From Legionella yabuuchiae (lineage in GTDB: Bacteria > Pseudomonadota > Gammaproteobacteria > Legionellales > Legionellaceae): DNA of 64,000 nucleotides. The notes under the pieces are model-generated. The model saw only the letters and a list, made by a program, of their open reading frames with translations, had not been told where the DNA came from and did not search any database. The stretch lies in NCBI RefSeq assembly GCF_900640115.1, contig NZ_CAAAIW010000012.1:1-64000 (forward strand). Direction: 5' to 3'. Shown piece after piece: positions 31,440 to 40,609 of the stretch. The position numbers and the translations under genes are program-made. Numbering within the stretch: position 1 is the stretch's first letter; each line of letters opens with the position of its first letter.

Positions 31440-33236
31440 ATGAAACGGATTTTGTCTAGTGTATTTTTTATTCTGTTTACATCCACTATTTCAGCCGCTA
31501 GTCTACAAAAAGCAGCCGATCGATTAATCGATCAGGTTGATCCCTCAATTAACATTGGCGTATCAGTCGTTGATTTAAATACTGGTGAAACGATTTATCA
31601 ACGAAACCCTACTCGCTCATTTATCCCAGCCAGCAACATGAAGTTATTTTCGGACGCTGCGGCGTTAATGGCGCTAGGGCCAGACTATCGCTATAAAAAT
31701 CAATTAAGCACGAACGCTTCAATGATTGAACAGGGTGTATTAAAAGGCTCTCTCTATCTTCACCTTCCTGGCGACCCGTCTTTTAACCAAAATGATTTAG
31801 CATCACTCTTGGCCAGTTTAAAGTCATTAGGGATTAAACGAATCCAAGGAAATGTTGTCATCCTGAGCCAGAATCGTTATATCACTCCACAAGCGCCAGG
31901 ATGGATGGTCGAAGATTTAAAACACAGCTATGGAGCGCCTATAGCGCCTTTAATCCTAGATGAAAACCGCTTAACCGTGACTGTGAATCCAGCCCACAAA
32001 CCAGGCATTCCTGCGCTGGTCGAAACCGATAATCCCAGTGGAAATTGGCTGATTAACAATCAAGTTAACACCAAACCCAATGGTCGTTCCTGTGGGGTTG
32101 ATTTCAGTATGGATCGAGAAAACCGCTTGACCGTTCGCGGATGTGTAGGCGTAGGTCAATGGGCGGTGCAACAACGCATCCCCATTCAAAATCCTCTGCG
32201 GTATGCACAAACGCTTGTTCGTCAAAAGTTATTGGATATTCATATTAAACTCGATGGCGACATCGTTTTAGGAAACAGTCCAGGAAATTTACTGCTGTTA
32301 AGCACGCAACGCTCAAAGCCGATTGCGCAATTAATGGCAGATACGCTAAAACCCTCTGATAACTTATACGCGGATAGCTTATTTTTACATACGGCCGCAA
32401 AGCTGAGCGGCACGCCATTAAATTGGAAGCAGGCTCAAGAAACCGTTAAAAACTTTCTGCAAAAGCAAACCGGAGTCAATCTTGAGAACGCTGTTTTAAC
32501 CGATGGGTCAGGCTTATCCCGCTACGATCAATTAACGCCCCTGCAAACGGTGGGTTTATTACGATACTTACACGATCGTTTCCCATTAACCTATGAGTAC
32601 ATCGCAGCATTACCAATCGCAGGTCATGATGGAACCTTACAGCGAAGATTTCGAAAACCCGAGCAACAAGGCTTCATTCGAGCGAAAACAGGTTACATGA
32701 CGGGTGTTGTCAGCTTATCGGGCTATCTTTACACGGCCAACGCGCATACGCTCGCTTTTGCCATTTTTATTAATAATATGCCTGGCACTAGCCCTAAAAT
32801 CTCTGGACGATATCGCTATTTGGTGGATGCACTGTGCGATCATTTCCTTAAGCAAAAACCAAAACATCATTTTATACAACTGGCAAAACACCCACATTTA
32901 AGAGTTGCGTACCAAAATAGTCCCGCAGAAGCCGAGGTAAAACGCAGTAAAAACGCTCGTTGGCGAGGGTTGGAATCGGCTTTAAAACATGAGTTAACCG
33001 GGGTTGCAATTATTTTTAGAGGGGATGAATTAATCCTTAATGATTATAATAAAGAGACCAATACAGTCTGGTCTTCATTACAAACCATCCGAAAAAAATA
33101 TACGTTTGGCGTCACGTTAGAAAGCGCTAAAGCGCCTAATACTCAAAACAATCTACCGTTAATGCTATGGATTAAACAATCAAAATCCTCTACTAATCCT
33201 TATCGTATCTGGAAAGTACGTGAAACGGTAAGTTAA
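31440..33236 (+). CDS. dacB: D-Ala-D-Ala carboxypeptidase/endopeptidase (PBP4 type)
   Basis: Periplasmic class C penicillin-binding protein of the peptidase S13 family that trims and cuts peptidoglycan cross-links. It has a signal peptide (ILSSVFFILFTSTISAA). The catalytic SxxK is Ser65-Lys68 in PASNMKLFS, the second motif is SDN in LKPSDNLYADSL, and KTG is in RAKTGYMTG. At 598 residues it is longer than E. coli DacB (477). The extra ~115 C-terminal residues after LKQKPKHHF form a separate region of unknown role. It begins 27 bp after parB and is likely in the same operon. Confidence 0.92.
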   Translation: MKRILSSVFFILFTSTISAASLQKAADRLIDQVDPSINIGVSVVDLNTGETIYQRNPTRSFIPASNMKLFSDAAALMALGPDYRYKNQLSTNASMIEQGVLKGSLYLHLPGDPSFNQNDLASLLASLKSLGIKRIQGNVVILSQNRYITPQAPGWMVEDLKHSYGAPIAPLILDENRLTVTVNPAHKPGIPALVETDNPSGNWLINNQVNTKPNGRSCGVDFSMDRENRLTVRGCVGVGQWAVQQRIPIQNPLRYAQTLVRQKLLDIHIKLDGDIVLGNSPGNLLLLSTQRSKPIAQLMADTLKPSDNLYADSLFLHTAAKLSGTPLNWKQAQETVKNFLQKQTGVNLENAVLTDGSGLSRYDQLTPLQTVGLLRYLHDRFPLTYEYIAALPIAGHDGTLQRRFRKPEQQGFIRAKTGYMTGVVSLSGYLYTANAHTLAFAIFINNMPGTSPKISGRYRYLVDALCDHFLKQKPKHHFIQLAKHPHLRVAYQNSPAEAEVKRSKNARWRGLESALKHELTGVAIIFRGDELILNDYNKETNTVWSSLQTIRKKYTFGVTLESAKAPNTQNNLPLMLWIKQSKSSTNPYRIWKVRETVS

Positions 33237-33288
33237 AAAATAACGTAACGGCTGCAAAATAACATAAAAAACCAAAATGCTTCATAAA

Positions 33289-33306
33289 TTTAAGATATAC
33301 TTAAGG
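33289..33306 (+). promoter_or_regulatory. Candidate PmrA box upstream of effector-like gene
   Basis: TTTAAGATATACTTAAGG contains two TTAAG units 11 bp apart. This resembles the PmrA direct repeat of Legionella and Coxiella, described as cTTAATATT-N2-cTTAAT. It lies about 49 bp upstream of the ATG at 33355. The second base pair of each unit differs from the consensus (TTAAG for TTAAT), so regulation is a hypothesis. Confidence 0.4.
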
Positions 33307-33354
33307 TTTTAGTTTTAAACTATAAATAATTACTACTCTATATTGAGAAAATCC

Positions 33355-34329
33355 ATGGGACAACCGCGCATTTTGGGTTATTTAAATAACTGCGGATTGC
33401 ATTTAATAACGCCTGAACTAACAGCAGAAATTATTAAATACGCTACCAATAAAGATTATGATAACCAGCATAACGATGCTTATCAGCTTCTAAAAGATTG
33501 CTTTGCTGATTTTTACGAATTTGATAAAGCAACGTTCACCTGGGAAGAATTTAATAAAATATTAGCCCGATATAATCCCTTTGAAATCCAGATCGTGTTA
33601 GGACCTGTGTTACGGCTTTTCATGGAGCTTAAACGACCTCCTGCAGACAAATTAATACTCCCTTATCCTGACGAAGCCGATCTTATGGGATTAACTACTA
33701 TTATGGAAAATGGACGATACAGAAATCTTGACCCTGAAGAAATCGTATTGTTTGTAACCCAGCATTTAGGATTTTCGATAGTTTATCAGAAAGAAGGGCA
33801 ACCGCCTCGAAGAATTGATGTCGATAAGCCCATTGCTGATGTTTACATGTATCATCAAGATGCACTTGATCTAGGACACTGGGAACGAACCAACGATCCT
33901 AGAGAAATCAATGGCAAAGATGGGCTAAGCGTTTTTGATTGCGATCAATTTCAAGACATTGCCTTAAAGCTTGGTGAGGGTCAAGCTCATACGACCTTAG
34001 AAGCGTTAGAAGACTTAAGAAGTGAGGTAAATTCTCGGCATACCTATTCCCATGTCAAAAGACATTTACCCTCTCAAACACCAAATTATAGTTTTTTATT
34101 AAAAGCAGGGGCGGTTTTAGCTTCCGTCTTATGTGTCGCAGCGTTTGCAACGGCTGTGCTGGCTTTTGTTGGTTTGATTGTCATCGCCGGTGTTCCCGCA
34201 ATCGCCGCCACCTCTGCTTTTGCATTGGCAGGACTCGGAGCTGGTGTATGCGCTTATGGATTATTTAAAAGCGCCCAACCCGATAAGCCAACAATAGAGC
34301 TAGAGGCCCCATGCTATGAATTGATATAA
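33355..34329 (+). CDS. Candidate effector with Cys/His protease-like motifs and C-terminal membrane hairpin
   Basis: A 324-residue protein, family not recognised. Near the N-terminus GYLNNCGLHLITPEL (Cys13) looks like the start of a papain/OTU-like cysteine peptidase, and DLGHWERTN (His175) resembles the OTU catalytic HY/HW motif. A soluble domain (1-240) is followed by two hydrophobic helices (about 245-305), then a short acidic tail ending EAPCYELI. ATG 33355 was preferred to a TTG four codons upstream. A PmrA-like box precedes it. It converges on cbpM with only 7 bp between. Effector status and catalysis are inference. Confidence 0.6.
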   Translation: MGQPRILGYLNNCGLHLITPELTAEIIKYATNKDYDNQHNDAYQLLKDCFADFYEFDKATFTWEEFNKILARYNPFEIQIVLGPVLRLFMELKRPPADKLILPYPDEADLMGLTTIMENGRYRNLDPEEIVLFVTQHLGFSIVYQKEGQPPRRIDVDKPIADVYMYHQDALDLGHWERTNDPREINGKDGLSVFDCDQFQDIALKLGEGQAHTTLEALEDLRSEVNSRHTYSHVKRHLPSQTPNYSFLLKAGAVLASVLCVAAFATAVLAFVGLIVIAGVPAIAATSAFALAGLGAGVCAYGLFKSAQPDKPTIELEAPCYELI

Positions 34330-34336
34330 AGGATGC

Positions 34337-34660
34337 TCAGGGATTATCGACGTGTCGTTTTAAAATATCCAGTTCATCTTGCAGTGCGTTTAATTGATCT
34401 AATAACTCAAGAGCAAGCGCTACCCCTTGTGTATTAATTCCGAGATCATATTTTAATCTTAAAGCAGACTGAATCCTGGTCAATGAATAATAATCGAACG
34501 TGGATCGCTTTATATTGTTTGCTTGGATTTCAACTACGCCATGTTCCACCATTTCAATTAATTCTTCTTCAGAAATATCATACTGTTCACATACCTCAAT
34601 AAACGTGACTGAGGCGTTGTCATCCATTAAGATGCCTGCAATGATTTTCTTCTCAGTCAT
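34337..34660 (-). CDS. cbpM: Chaperone-modulator protein CbpM
   Basis: Specific inhibitor of the DnaJ homologue CbpA (107 residues). It has the MerR-like N-terminal HTH (FIEVCEQYDISEEELIEMVEHG), RSTFDYYSLTRIQSALRLKYDLGIN and a C-terminal coiled coil ending in LDQLNALQDELDILKRH. It lies 3 bp downstream of cbpA, the usual operon. Confidence 0.92.
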   Translation of the reverse strand: MTEKKIIAGILMDDNASVTFIEVCEQYDISEEELIEMVEHGVVEIQANNIKRSTFDYYSLTRIQSALRLKYDLGINTQGVALALELLDQLNALQDELDILKRHVDNP

Positions 34661-34663
34661 GGC

Positions 34664-35569
34664 TTAAATCCTTATTGTTTCACGTGGATTAAACGGCATT
34701 TCTTCAGCCATTTTCTTGTATAACTCGCGAGCTGCATCCGTTTGGGGTTGGGGAATCACAATTTTTAATATCGTGTATTGATCGCCAGGCGGTGTTCCAG
34801 GCATACCGCGTTGTTTCAAACGAAGTTTTTGGCCGGCCTGTGAGCCAGGAGGTATTTTCAAATCCACTTCACCACCTAACGTCGGTACAGAAATTGTAGT
34901 CCCCAATGCTGCCTCCCAGGGAGCGATGGGTAACGTAAGATAAACATCCTTTTCTTTGACATCAAAATAAGGATGTTTTTGGATATGAACTTTCAAATAC
35001 AAATCGCCCTTTTCACCGCCTCCGAAACCCGGGCCGCCTTTGCCTGAAAGACGAATATTCTGACCTGATTTGACACCCGCAGGAATTTTAACCCGAAGCG
35101 TTTGAGGCCTCAAATTGGGTTCGGCTGCTGGAATTCTTATTTCTTTAACCGTACCGCTATAAGCTTCTTCAAGACTGATATGAATATCACTATGGTAATC
35201 AGCGCCCTTATATGCCGGCTGCTGTCTACGCGCACCTGGGCGAGCGCCAAATATCGACTCCAAAAAATCTTCATCAAATGAGAACCCTTGCTCAGGACCC
35301 GCCCCCTGCCAAGTGTATTGCTGTGAGGTCTGCTCCCTTCGCGGGCCTTGCTCCCAATCTTGTCCATATTGATCATACAATTTACGCTTATCAGGGTCTT
35401 TTAAAACCTCGTAAGCTTCACCAAGCTCTTTAAATTTTTCTTCAGCATTCGGTTCTTTGCTAATATCAGGATGGTATTTGCGAGCCAGCCTGCGATACGC
35501 CATTTTAATATCCTTCTCGGTCGCATCGCGCTTAAGCCCCATAATTTGATAGTAGTCTTTCGGATCCAT
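34664..35569 (-). CDS. cbpA: DnaJ-like co-chaperone CbpA
   Basis: Class II Hsp40 of 301 residues. The J domain (about 1-70) has [20 protein letters not shown], the HPD motif in [10 protein letters not shown], and [18 protein letters not shown] Gly/Arg/Gln linker ([10 protein letters not shown]) precedes two beta-rich substrate-binding domains ([31 protein letters not shown]). There is no zinc-finger region, so it is CbpA and not DnaJ. It stimulates DnaK under stress or stationary phase and is controlled by CbpM, encoded next. Confidence 0.95.
   Translation of the reverse strand: MDPKDYYQIMGLKRDATEKDIKMAYRRLARKYHPDISKEPNAEEKFKELGEAYEVLKDPDKRKLYDQYGQDWEQGPRREQTSQQYTWQGAGPEQGFSFDEDFLESIFGARPGARRQQPAYKGADYHSDIHISLEEAYSGTVKEIRIPAAEPNLRPQTLRVKIPAGVKSGQNIRLSGKGGPGFGGGEKGDLYLKVHIQKHPYFDVKEKDVYLTLPIAPWEAALGTTISVPTLGGEVDLKIPPGSQAGQKLRLKQRGMPGTPPGDQYTILKIVIPQPQTDAARELYKKMAEEMPFNPRETIRI
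34676..34691 (+). promoter_or_regulatory. parS-like site inside the cbpA 3' end
   Basis: TGTTTCACGTGGATTA matches the parS consensus TGTTTCACGTGAAACA at 13 of 16 positions; one half is perfect. It is about 3.3 kb from parB, and chromosomal parS sites are often close to parB. The degenerate half site could also be chance within coding sequence. Confidence 0.3.
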
Positions 35570-35754
35570 AAGAAAATAAAGCCTGTGAATTCGTTTAGTT
35601 AAGAAGATTAGCAGATACTGCTAAATTTTGCGATCCATCTGCCCCCTCAATGATCACAAATTGACTACACAAACCCAATTGTGTTAACATTGTGTAATTT
35701 ATAAACTTTTTACTCTATCTTGCAATGGATTGTTGATTAACCATTGGGGCATCT

Positions 35755-38670
35755 ATGAAAAAGCCAAATGATTTAAATGAACTTTACACGCTTTTAGACG
35801 CAGAACCTACTGGCAATCCCAATCATTATCTATTTTTACTTGGAACAGATACTAAATTTACCTCTAAGCCTTCGCCAGTCGGGGTCAAAGAGTATGTGCG
35901 AGGTGAAACACTCTCTTATGCCGCTCAAGTCGCTGCAACCGTTATGGGAGAAGTTGGTGAAGAAGGGGAGCAAGAATCCGCTTTATCGTTTTCTTCAGAG
36001 TCTGTGGATGTTTTAAACGGGCCAACCACGTTCGGCGCTGAAGTAGGACAACGAATCGCGCAGGCTGTGTTTTTAGCATTAAGAGCTGTAGCAAGTGGAA
36101 AAACAACTTTGGAGTTATCCGCACATAGTCGTGGCGCCGTTGAAGCGATCCTGGTGATGCATGAGCTTAAACGGATTAAAGAAGCCTTACGCACTCAGCC
36201 TGAAAAAACGCTGTATAATATTTTGTTAGAAACCCCTAGCAATCGAACTAAGACTGCTTTTCAATTTTTCTTTCACGCCAGCCCTGATTCTGCTGAAGAC
36301 AATATTGACCGACGCACAACCCTTGGCGAACGGTTATCGCATTTGAAAATCAATGCCTTTTTAATTGATCCAGTCCCTGGCGATACCCGCTTTGCGTTAC
36401 CTACATTCGGTTGGCATGATCCTCGGTTTTATTTGGAGCCGCCTGCTGATAAGGTTCAGTTGATTTTAAGTCGTGACGAACGAACCCATTGTTTTATTCC
36501 CATAATACCTGCAGGAGTTCATCCAATGGTATTGCCAGGCCATCATGGAACGGCTTCTGGTAATCTTTTCAGTCAGCGATACCAAAACCTACCCGAAACG
36601 ATCGAGAAACGCGATACGTATCACGTTCAAGAACTTGTCTTATGTAAATTATTACAATTTTTTCATCAGACTTCTGCAACAACCGAATTTGACCTGCCAG
36701 GTGAGTTTGATCTTCATCATCCCGACCTAGACCGAGTTGTTCATGAATTTTTGATTCTTCCCGAACAGAAGCGCCCAGGTTACATGTTAGATTTATATGA
36801 AAAAATCCAGCAAAACAACGATGCCTATGCCTGGTTTCAGACTTCTTCGTACCCATATCTTGGACTGACCGACATCAATGGCCAGCGATATATCCATCTT
36901 CGAAGCCAAGATTACCACAGCATGGCCGCATTAACGCCTGCTATGAATGGTGATATTGTCAACACAGAGCACGCTGCCTTGGTAGTTAAGCGCGTGATCG
37001 ATATTCCAAATATTCAAGAAACAGAACCCCGTGTAATTGTAACTGCTATTAATAATGCTTTAACAGAGGTAATTGCACAGATGAAAGAGCCAGACGGCAT
37101 TGAACCATCTCCTCTTAGACGCCTGTTTAGTAACAAAGACCTTCCAGAATTATTTTTCGAAGCGTTATCAAATTTGGTTGACTCGGTTGGTCAAAAATAT
37201 CTGAGCAACCATCTCACTGAAGAAGAAAAAATACGATTGCTAGAGATCTTAAAAGCTCCTTTTACAACACTCACTAAGGGCATTGAAGATCTTGGCATTG
37301 ACGAAGACGTAAATAAAAACATCTTAAAACGTTGTCAAGAGATTTTGCAAACCGGGGTTAAACGCACCGTAGAATCGCACTACCACAATATTCTCGAGCA
37401 AGCAAAAAAAATCGATGATCAAATCACTTTATCGATTCAATATTCTGAGCCATCTCAAGTGATTGAAACGTTTCAACAAACCCTTGCAAACGATCCTGAT
37501 TTTAATGAATTACATACCGCTCTTGATTCTTCTGAAAAAACGCCTGAAGTAGTTCAAACATTATTAACGCAGGAGTTCGAACGCATTTCCGGATCAACGC
37601 AATCTGACGAGAGTAAAGAGGCGCTTACGAATCGATTAATTCAATACTCGAGTTTGTTAAACCAATACCAAGATGCTAAGGATTGTTCTACTGAGCAATA
37701 CCTGCAAATTTTAGAAGAACTGCATCATAAAGCCCTTAGTTTAAAATCAAACCATCCAGAGTTAAATAAACTGGTCGGGGACCAACCCTTAGAACTTAAT
37801 CCTTACCAACTGGAGTTATGCAGCACAAGAATACTTATGCTCGCTGGTAAATTCTTAAAAGAACAAAACTATAATTTAAGCGTCATTCCCCAAGGCGTTG
37901 GCGGTGTATTTTTCGAACTTATTAAACCCCTAGCTATCGCATTAGGCGCTCCCTCGCCTGAAGCTCTTGATAGGATTCAGCGCCTTCAAAGCGTTGAGTT
38001 AGAAAATGTGACTCTTGAAGCACGACTTGCAATTCTTAACCAGGAGAAGGAAGCATTGCAGCAACATTCAAACGATCTAAATGTGGCTCTTGAAGAACAA
38101 CTTGAAATTCTTAACCGCGAGAAGGAAGCAATGCAGCAACGATCACAAGCTCTAAGTGGTCGTTTTGAAACACGGTGCGGAGCATTAATTCATGACAAAT
38201 TATTAGTCTTGACTGAGCAGTATCTTCATCACCTTTGGCTTAAAGCAAAGAAGTTTAATTCATCACTTCCCGCGAACCCTGATTTTAAGCAGCCTTTACC
38301 AGACATTGCTGCTGACGCTTCACAAGCCGATTGTTATAACAAAATTAAAGAAAAATTTGATGCTGTTTATAACATGAAGCTTGGTTTAGAAAATGTTGAC
38401 CTAAAGCCAAGCGAACGTATACAGAACTTCATGACCTCATTAAGAGATAATGAAGTGAGACTAAAAACCCACCGTGATGCTTCCTGGAAGCAATTTGTCA
38501 AAAGCAGTTTAGCAGTGATCGCTATTATCATCACGGGTATTATTCCAGGCCTGATTGGACTCGGAGCATATTCTTTAGCCACTGGCCGCAGTCCTTTATT
38601 TTTTGCTCAAAGTAAAGGTAAGCATTTCGTAGAAGATTGTCGGCAAGTTCCAATCCCTGCACCTAGTTGA
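35755..38670 (+). CDS. Large effector-like protein with DUF2235-type alpha/beta-hydrolase domain
   Basis: A 971-residue protein. The N-terminal ~280 residues look like a DUF2235/Tle1-type hydrolase: HYLFLLGTD (about 24-32), nucleophile elbow LSAHSRGAVEA (Ser125), FLIDPVPGDTRF (Asp205) and VLPGHHGTASGN (His263/264). The middle is helical, with a coiled coil at about 745-805 whose NQEKEALQQ and NREKEAMQQ units repeat. A transmembrane hairpin-like segment at about 917-942 (SSLAVIAIIITGIIPGLIGL) precedes a short basic tail. No housekeeping homologue was recognised. It could be a secreted lipase or effector; catalysis and secretion are inferred. Confidence 0.65.
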   Translation: MKKPNDLNELYTLLDAEPTGNPNHYLFLLGTDTKFTSKPSPVGVKEYVRGETLSYAAQVAATVMGEVGEEGEQESALSFSSESVDVLNGPTTFGAEVGQRIAQAVFLALRAVASGKTTLELSAHSRGAVEAILVMHELKRIKEALRTQPEKTLYNILLETPSNRTKTAFQFFFHASPDSAEDNIDRRTTLGERLSHLKINAFLIDPVPGDTRFALPTFGWHDPRFYLEPPADKVQLILSRDERTHCFIPIIPAGVHPMVLPGHHGTASGNLFSQRYQNLPETIEKRDTYHVQELVLCKLLQFFHQTSATTEFDLPGEFDLHHPDLDRVVHEFLILPEQKRPGYMLDLYEKIQQNNDAYAWFQTSSYPYLGLTDINGQRYIHLRSQDYHSMAALTPAMNGDIVNTEHAALVVKRVIDIPNIQETEPRVIVTAINNALTEVIAQMKEPDGIEPSPLRRLFSNKDLPELFFEALSNLVDSVGQKYLSNHLTEEEKIRLLEILKAPFTTLTKGIEDLGIDEDVNKNILKRCQEILQTGVKRTVESHYHNILEQAKKIDDQITLSIQYSEPSQVIETFQQTLANDPDFNELHTALDSSEKTPEVVQTLLTQEFERISGSTQSDESKEALTNRLIQYSSLLNQYQDAKDCSTEQYLQILEELHHKALSLKSNHPELNKLVGDQPLELNPYQLELCSTRILMLAGKFLKEQNYNLSVIPQGVGGVFFELIKPLAIALGAPSPEALDRIQRLQSVELENVTLEARLAILNQEKEALQQHSNDLNVALEEQLEILNREKEAMQQRSQALSGRFETRCGALIHDKLLVLTEQYLHHLWLKAKKFNSSLPANPDFKQPLPDIAADASQADCYNKIKEKFDAVYNMKLGLENVDLKPSERIQNFMTSLRDNEVRLKTHRDASWKQFVKSSLAVIAIIITGIIPGLIGLGAYSLATGRSPLFFAQSKGKHFVEDCRQVPIPAPS

Positions 38671-38698
38671 AAAATGCGCGCTTCTTCATAAGGCAAGG

Positions 38699-39634
38699 TC
38701 AAATACCTAGAGATTGTGGCCGCGTGAGGTAGAGTTCTTTCATCTTATTAAAATGGTCATCAATTAAATCTAGAACCATCATGGTGTCTTTAGCTTCCTG
38801 ATGTTGCTTGCGATCTAGGCTGTATTGATACCAAAGTAGCCAACTGTGAACACATTGTTCCCAAAGAAGAGTATCTTCTTTGGGCAATGATCCTGCGATA
38901 ATGCGATAACCTTCAAGCGTCGCACAAAAATTGGCAGAATTAAACCGACACATCGGAATTTCAGCCGCATTCAAAGCTAACCCTACAAGATCCACAAAGG
39001 GGTGAATTAAGCCAATGCTCTCCCAATCAATCAAATGCGGGATCGATTCTTGAGTCCAAATGACGTTGCCAGCATGCAAGTCGCGATGGCTGGTAACCCA
39101 TTCCTCAAAGCGATGGAAACGGTTCTCATTGATGCGCTCAACACGTTGTTGCCAGCGGGATGGCATGAGAGCCTGATCCAGATTGAGTTTAGGAAAAGGT
39201 TTGGCTTCTTTTTGAGGTAAAGAACTCGCATGAATTAAAGCTAAGGTTTGGCCAAGAAGCTCAGACTGGCGAATAGACCAGTTTCGGCAAATTTCTCCTT
39301 CTACAAAAGGAATTAAAATGTACCATTTTTCAAGTTCAGGAATGAGATAATGTTGCCCCTGCCATAGCAGAGCAGCGTTAGTATTTTTTAATTGCGCGGC
39401 CACCAAAGAGGTTACTGATTCGCTAAACGTTATCTCTTGCTGTGTTCGTTTACCTAGCCATGTCAGAGGATTTAATTGTTTTAAAATGTATTTTCTTTGC
39501 TCAGCATGAATTAAATAAAGAAGATTAGTCGTTTGCTTGTTTAATGGGGTGATCGTATCGATAGGTAAGTTTAGATAGCGTTTACAAAGAAGGCGAAGGT
39601 GGGCTTCCTCTTCTTGGGTTATGTGTTCAATCAT
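38699..39634 (-). CDS. APH/choline-kinase-family phosphotransferase
   Basis: Kinase-like protein (311 residues) of the aminoglycoside-phosphotransferase fold. RKYILKQL gives the ATP-binding Lys, SHRDLHAGNVIW the catalytic Brenner motif (HxDxxxxN) and HLIDWESIG the metal-binding Asp. ATG 39634 is taken as the start; it overlaps the upstream PH-domain gene by 8 bp, and a TTG five codons earlier is possible. The substrate is unknown; choline, thiamine or sugar-type small molecules are known for relatives. Drug resistance is not implied. Confidence 0.8.
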   Translation of the reverse strand: MIEHITQEEEAHLRLLCKRYLNLPIDTITPLNKQTTNLLYLIHAEQRKYILKQLNPLTWLGKRTQQEITFSESVTSLVAAQLKNTNAALLWQGQHYLIPELEKWYILIPFVEGEICRNWSIRQSELLGQTLALIHASSLPQKEAKPFPKLNLDQALMPSRWQQRVERINENRFHRFEEWVTSHRDLHAGNVIWTQESIPHLIDWESIGLIHPFVDLVGLALNAAEIPMCRFNSANFCATLEGYRIIAGSLPKEDTLLWEQCVHSWLLWYQYSLDRKQHQEAKDTMMVLDLIDDHFNKMKELYLTRPQSLGI

Positions 39635-40049
39635 GCATTTGTTGTTCAATGTAGCGACGGCAGGTTAACGGCTTATTAATGTAATTGACCATTTGGCGTG
39701 TACCGCCGGTTCCTGTGATAACGAGCGAGCCATAATGCAAGAGACTTCCAAATATGGATTGGCTAATATCAATACTTTCAATTTTATTCATAGGAATATC
39801 AATGGTTTTTCTGACCAAAATTCCAGTTTTCAAAATCACTTGTTTATTTTTTATAGTTAAAAGAGAGAACTCATAATTGGCCCACATCACTAAAAACCAA
39901 ATAACAGCGACTAACCCTATGTACAAGGCGGGTTGTCGAATCATTTCGTACGTATAAGCAAGATATCCAGAAACGGCTAATAGAATTATAGGCCATAAAA
40001 ATAGAACCCAATGAAGCCTTGCTTGATAGACAATATTATTTTCCGCCAT
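39627..40049 (-). CDS. Membrane protein with bacterial PH (bPH2) domain
   Basis: A 140-residue protein with two transmembrane segments (about 12-30 and 42-60) followed by a bPH2/YdbS-like domain: LTIKNKQVILKTGILVRKTIDIPMNKIESIDI, then FGSLLHYGSLVITGTGG. The pattern LLxYGxLxIxGTGG is diagnostic of this family. It is first in a two-gene operon with the phosphotransferase. Function of these small bPH proteins is unsettled. Confidence 0.85.
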   Translation of the reverse strand: MAENNIVYQARLHWVLFLWPIILLAVSGYLAYTYEMIRQPALYIGLVAVIWFLVMWANYEFSLLTIKNKQVILKTGILVRKTIDIPMNKIESIDISQSIFGSLLHYGSLVITGTGGTRQMVNYINKPLTCRRYIEQQMHD

Positions 40050-40183
40050 TCAAAACCCTTTTTGTTAGTAAAGTACCAAAACAAGCGTTAAAATATACTT
40101 CATTTTATACCATTTTAAGCCAAGAGTCAGGAGTCAAGGATCAAGATTCAGCTGATTTCTGATTCCACCTGAGAGGTGACCCT

Positions 40184-40606
40184 ATGATACGTCCTATAAA
40201 TCGGTGTCTAAATGCTAAGCTAGTTGAAATTTGCAACCATGCCATGAAACTTGAAACGGTAAACCAAATTATAAAGTCCTACTTGCCTTCTTCTATGAAG
40301 GACTATTGCTCCGTTGGGAGTTTTAATAACGGATGCCTTAAATTAATCTTAACCGAACAAATCTTTGCTTCAGAACTTCGTTATAGTCTTCCTAATCTTC
40401 GGGACACGCTAAGGCGAGAAGCTGGATTATTTCAGCTTGCTTCAATAAAATTAGAAATTGCCGTTTTGGACAATACCCAGGAAAAAAAAAGGAAACAGAA
40501 GCTTTCCATTTCAGAAAATGCCCGTCAAGCGATTGTCAACCAAGCAGATATGATTGAGCATCAAGACTTAAAAGAAGCATTTTATAAATTAGCCGATAAG
40601 GATTAA
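40184..40606 (+). CDS. dciA: DciA-like helicase-operator protein (DUF721)
   Basis: A 140-residue protein of the DUF721/DciA family, the ancestral loader of the replicative helicase DnaB in bacteria without DnaC. Typical features are an N-terminal KH-like fold with YCSVGSFNNGCLKLILTEQIFASELRYSLPNLRDTLR, and a basic C-terminal tail (KKRKQKLSISENARQAI). It lies next to lpxC, the location of dciA in many gammaproteobacteria. Assignment rests on pattern and position. Confidence 0.75.
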   Translation: MIRPINRCLNAKLVEICNHAMKLETVNQIIKSYLPSSMKDYCSVGSFNNGCLKLILTEQIFASELRYSLPNLRDTLRREAGLFQLASIKLEIAVLDNTQEKKRKQKLSISENARQAIVNQADMIEHQDLKEAFYKLADKD

Positions 40607-40609
40607 ACC

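Noticed and set aside
40100-40170. GTCAGGAGTCAAGGATCAAG-like words here and at about 45540-45560 as a repeat family
   Set aside because: Similarity between the two places is short and imperfect; could not be distinguished from simple-sequence resemblance.
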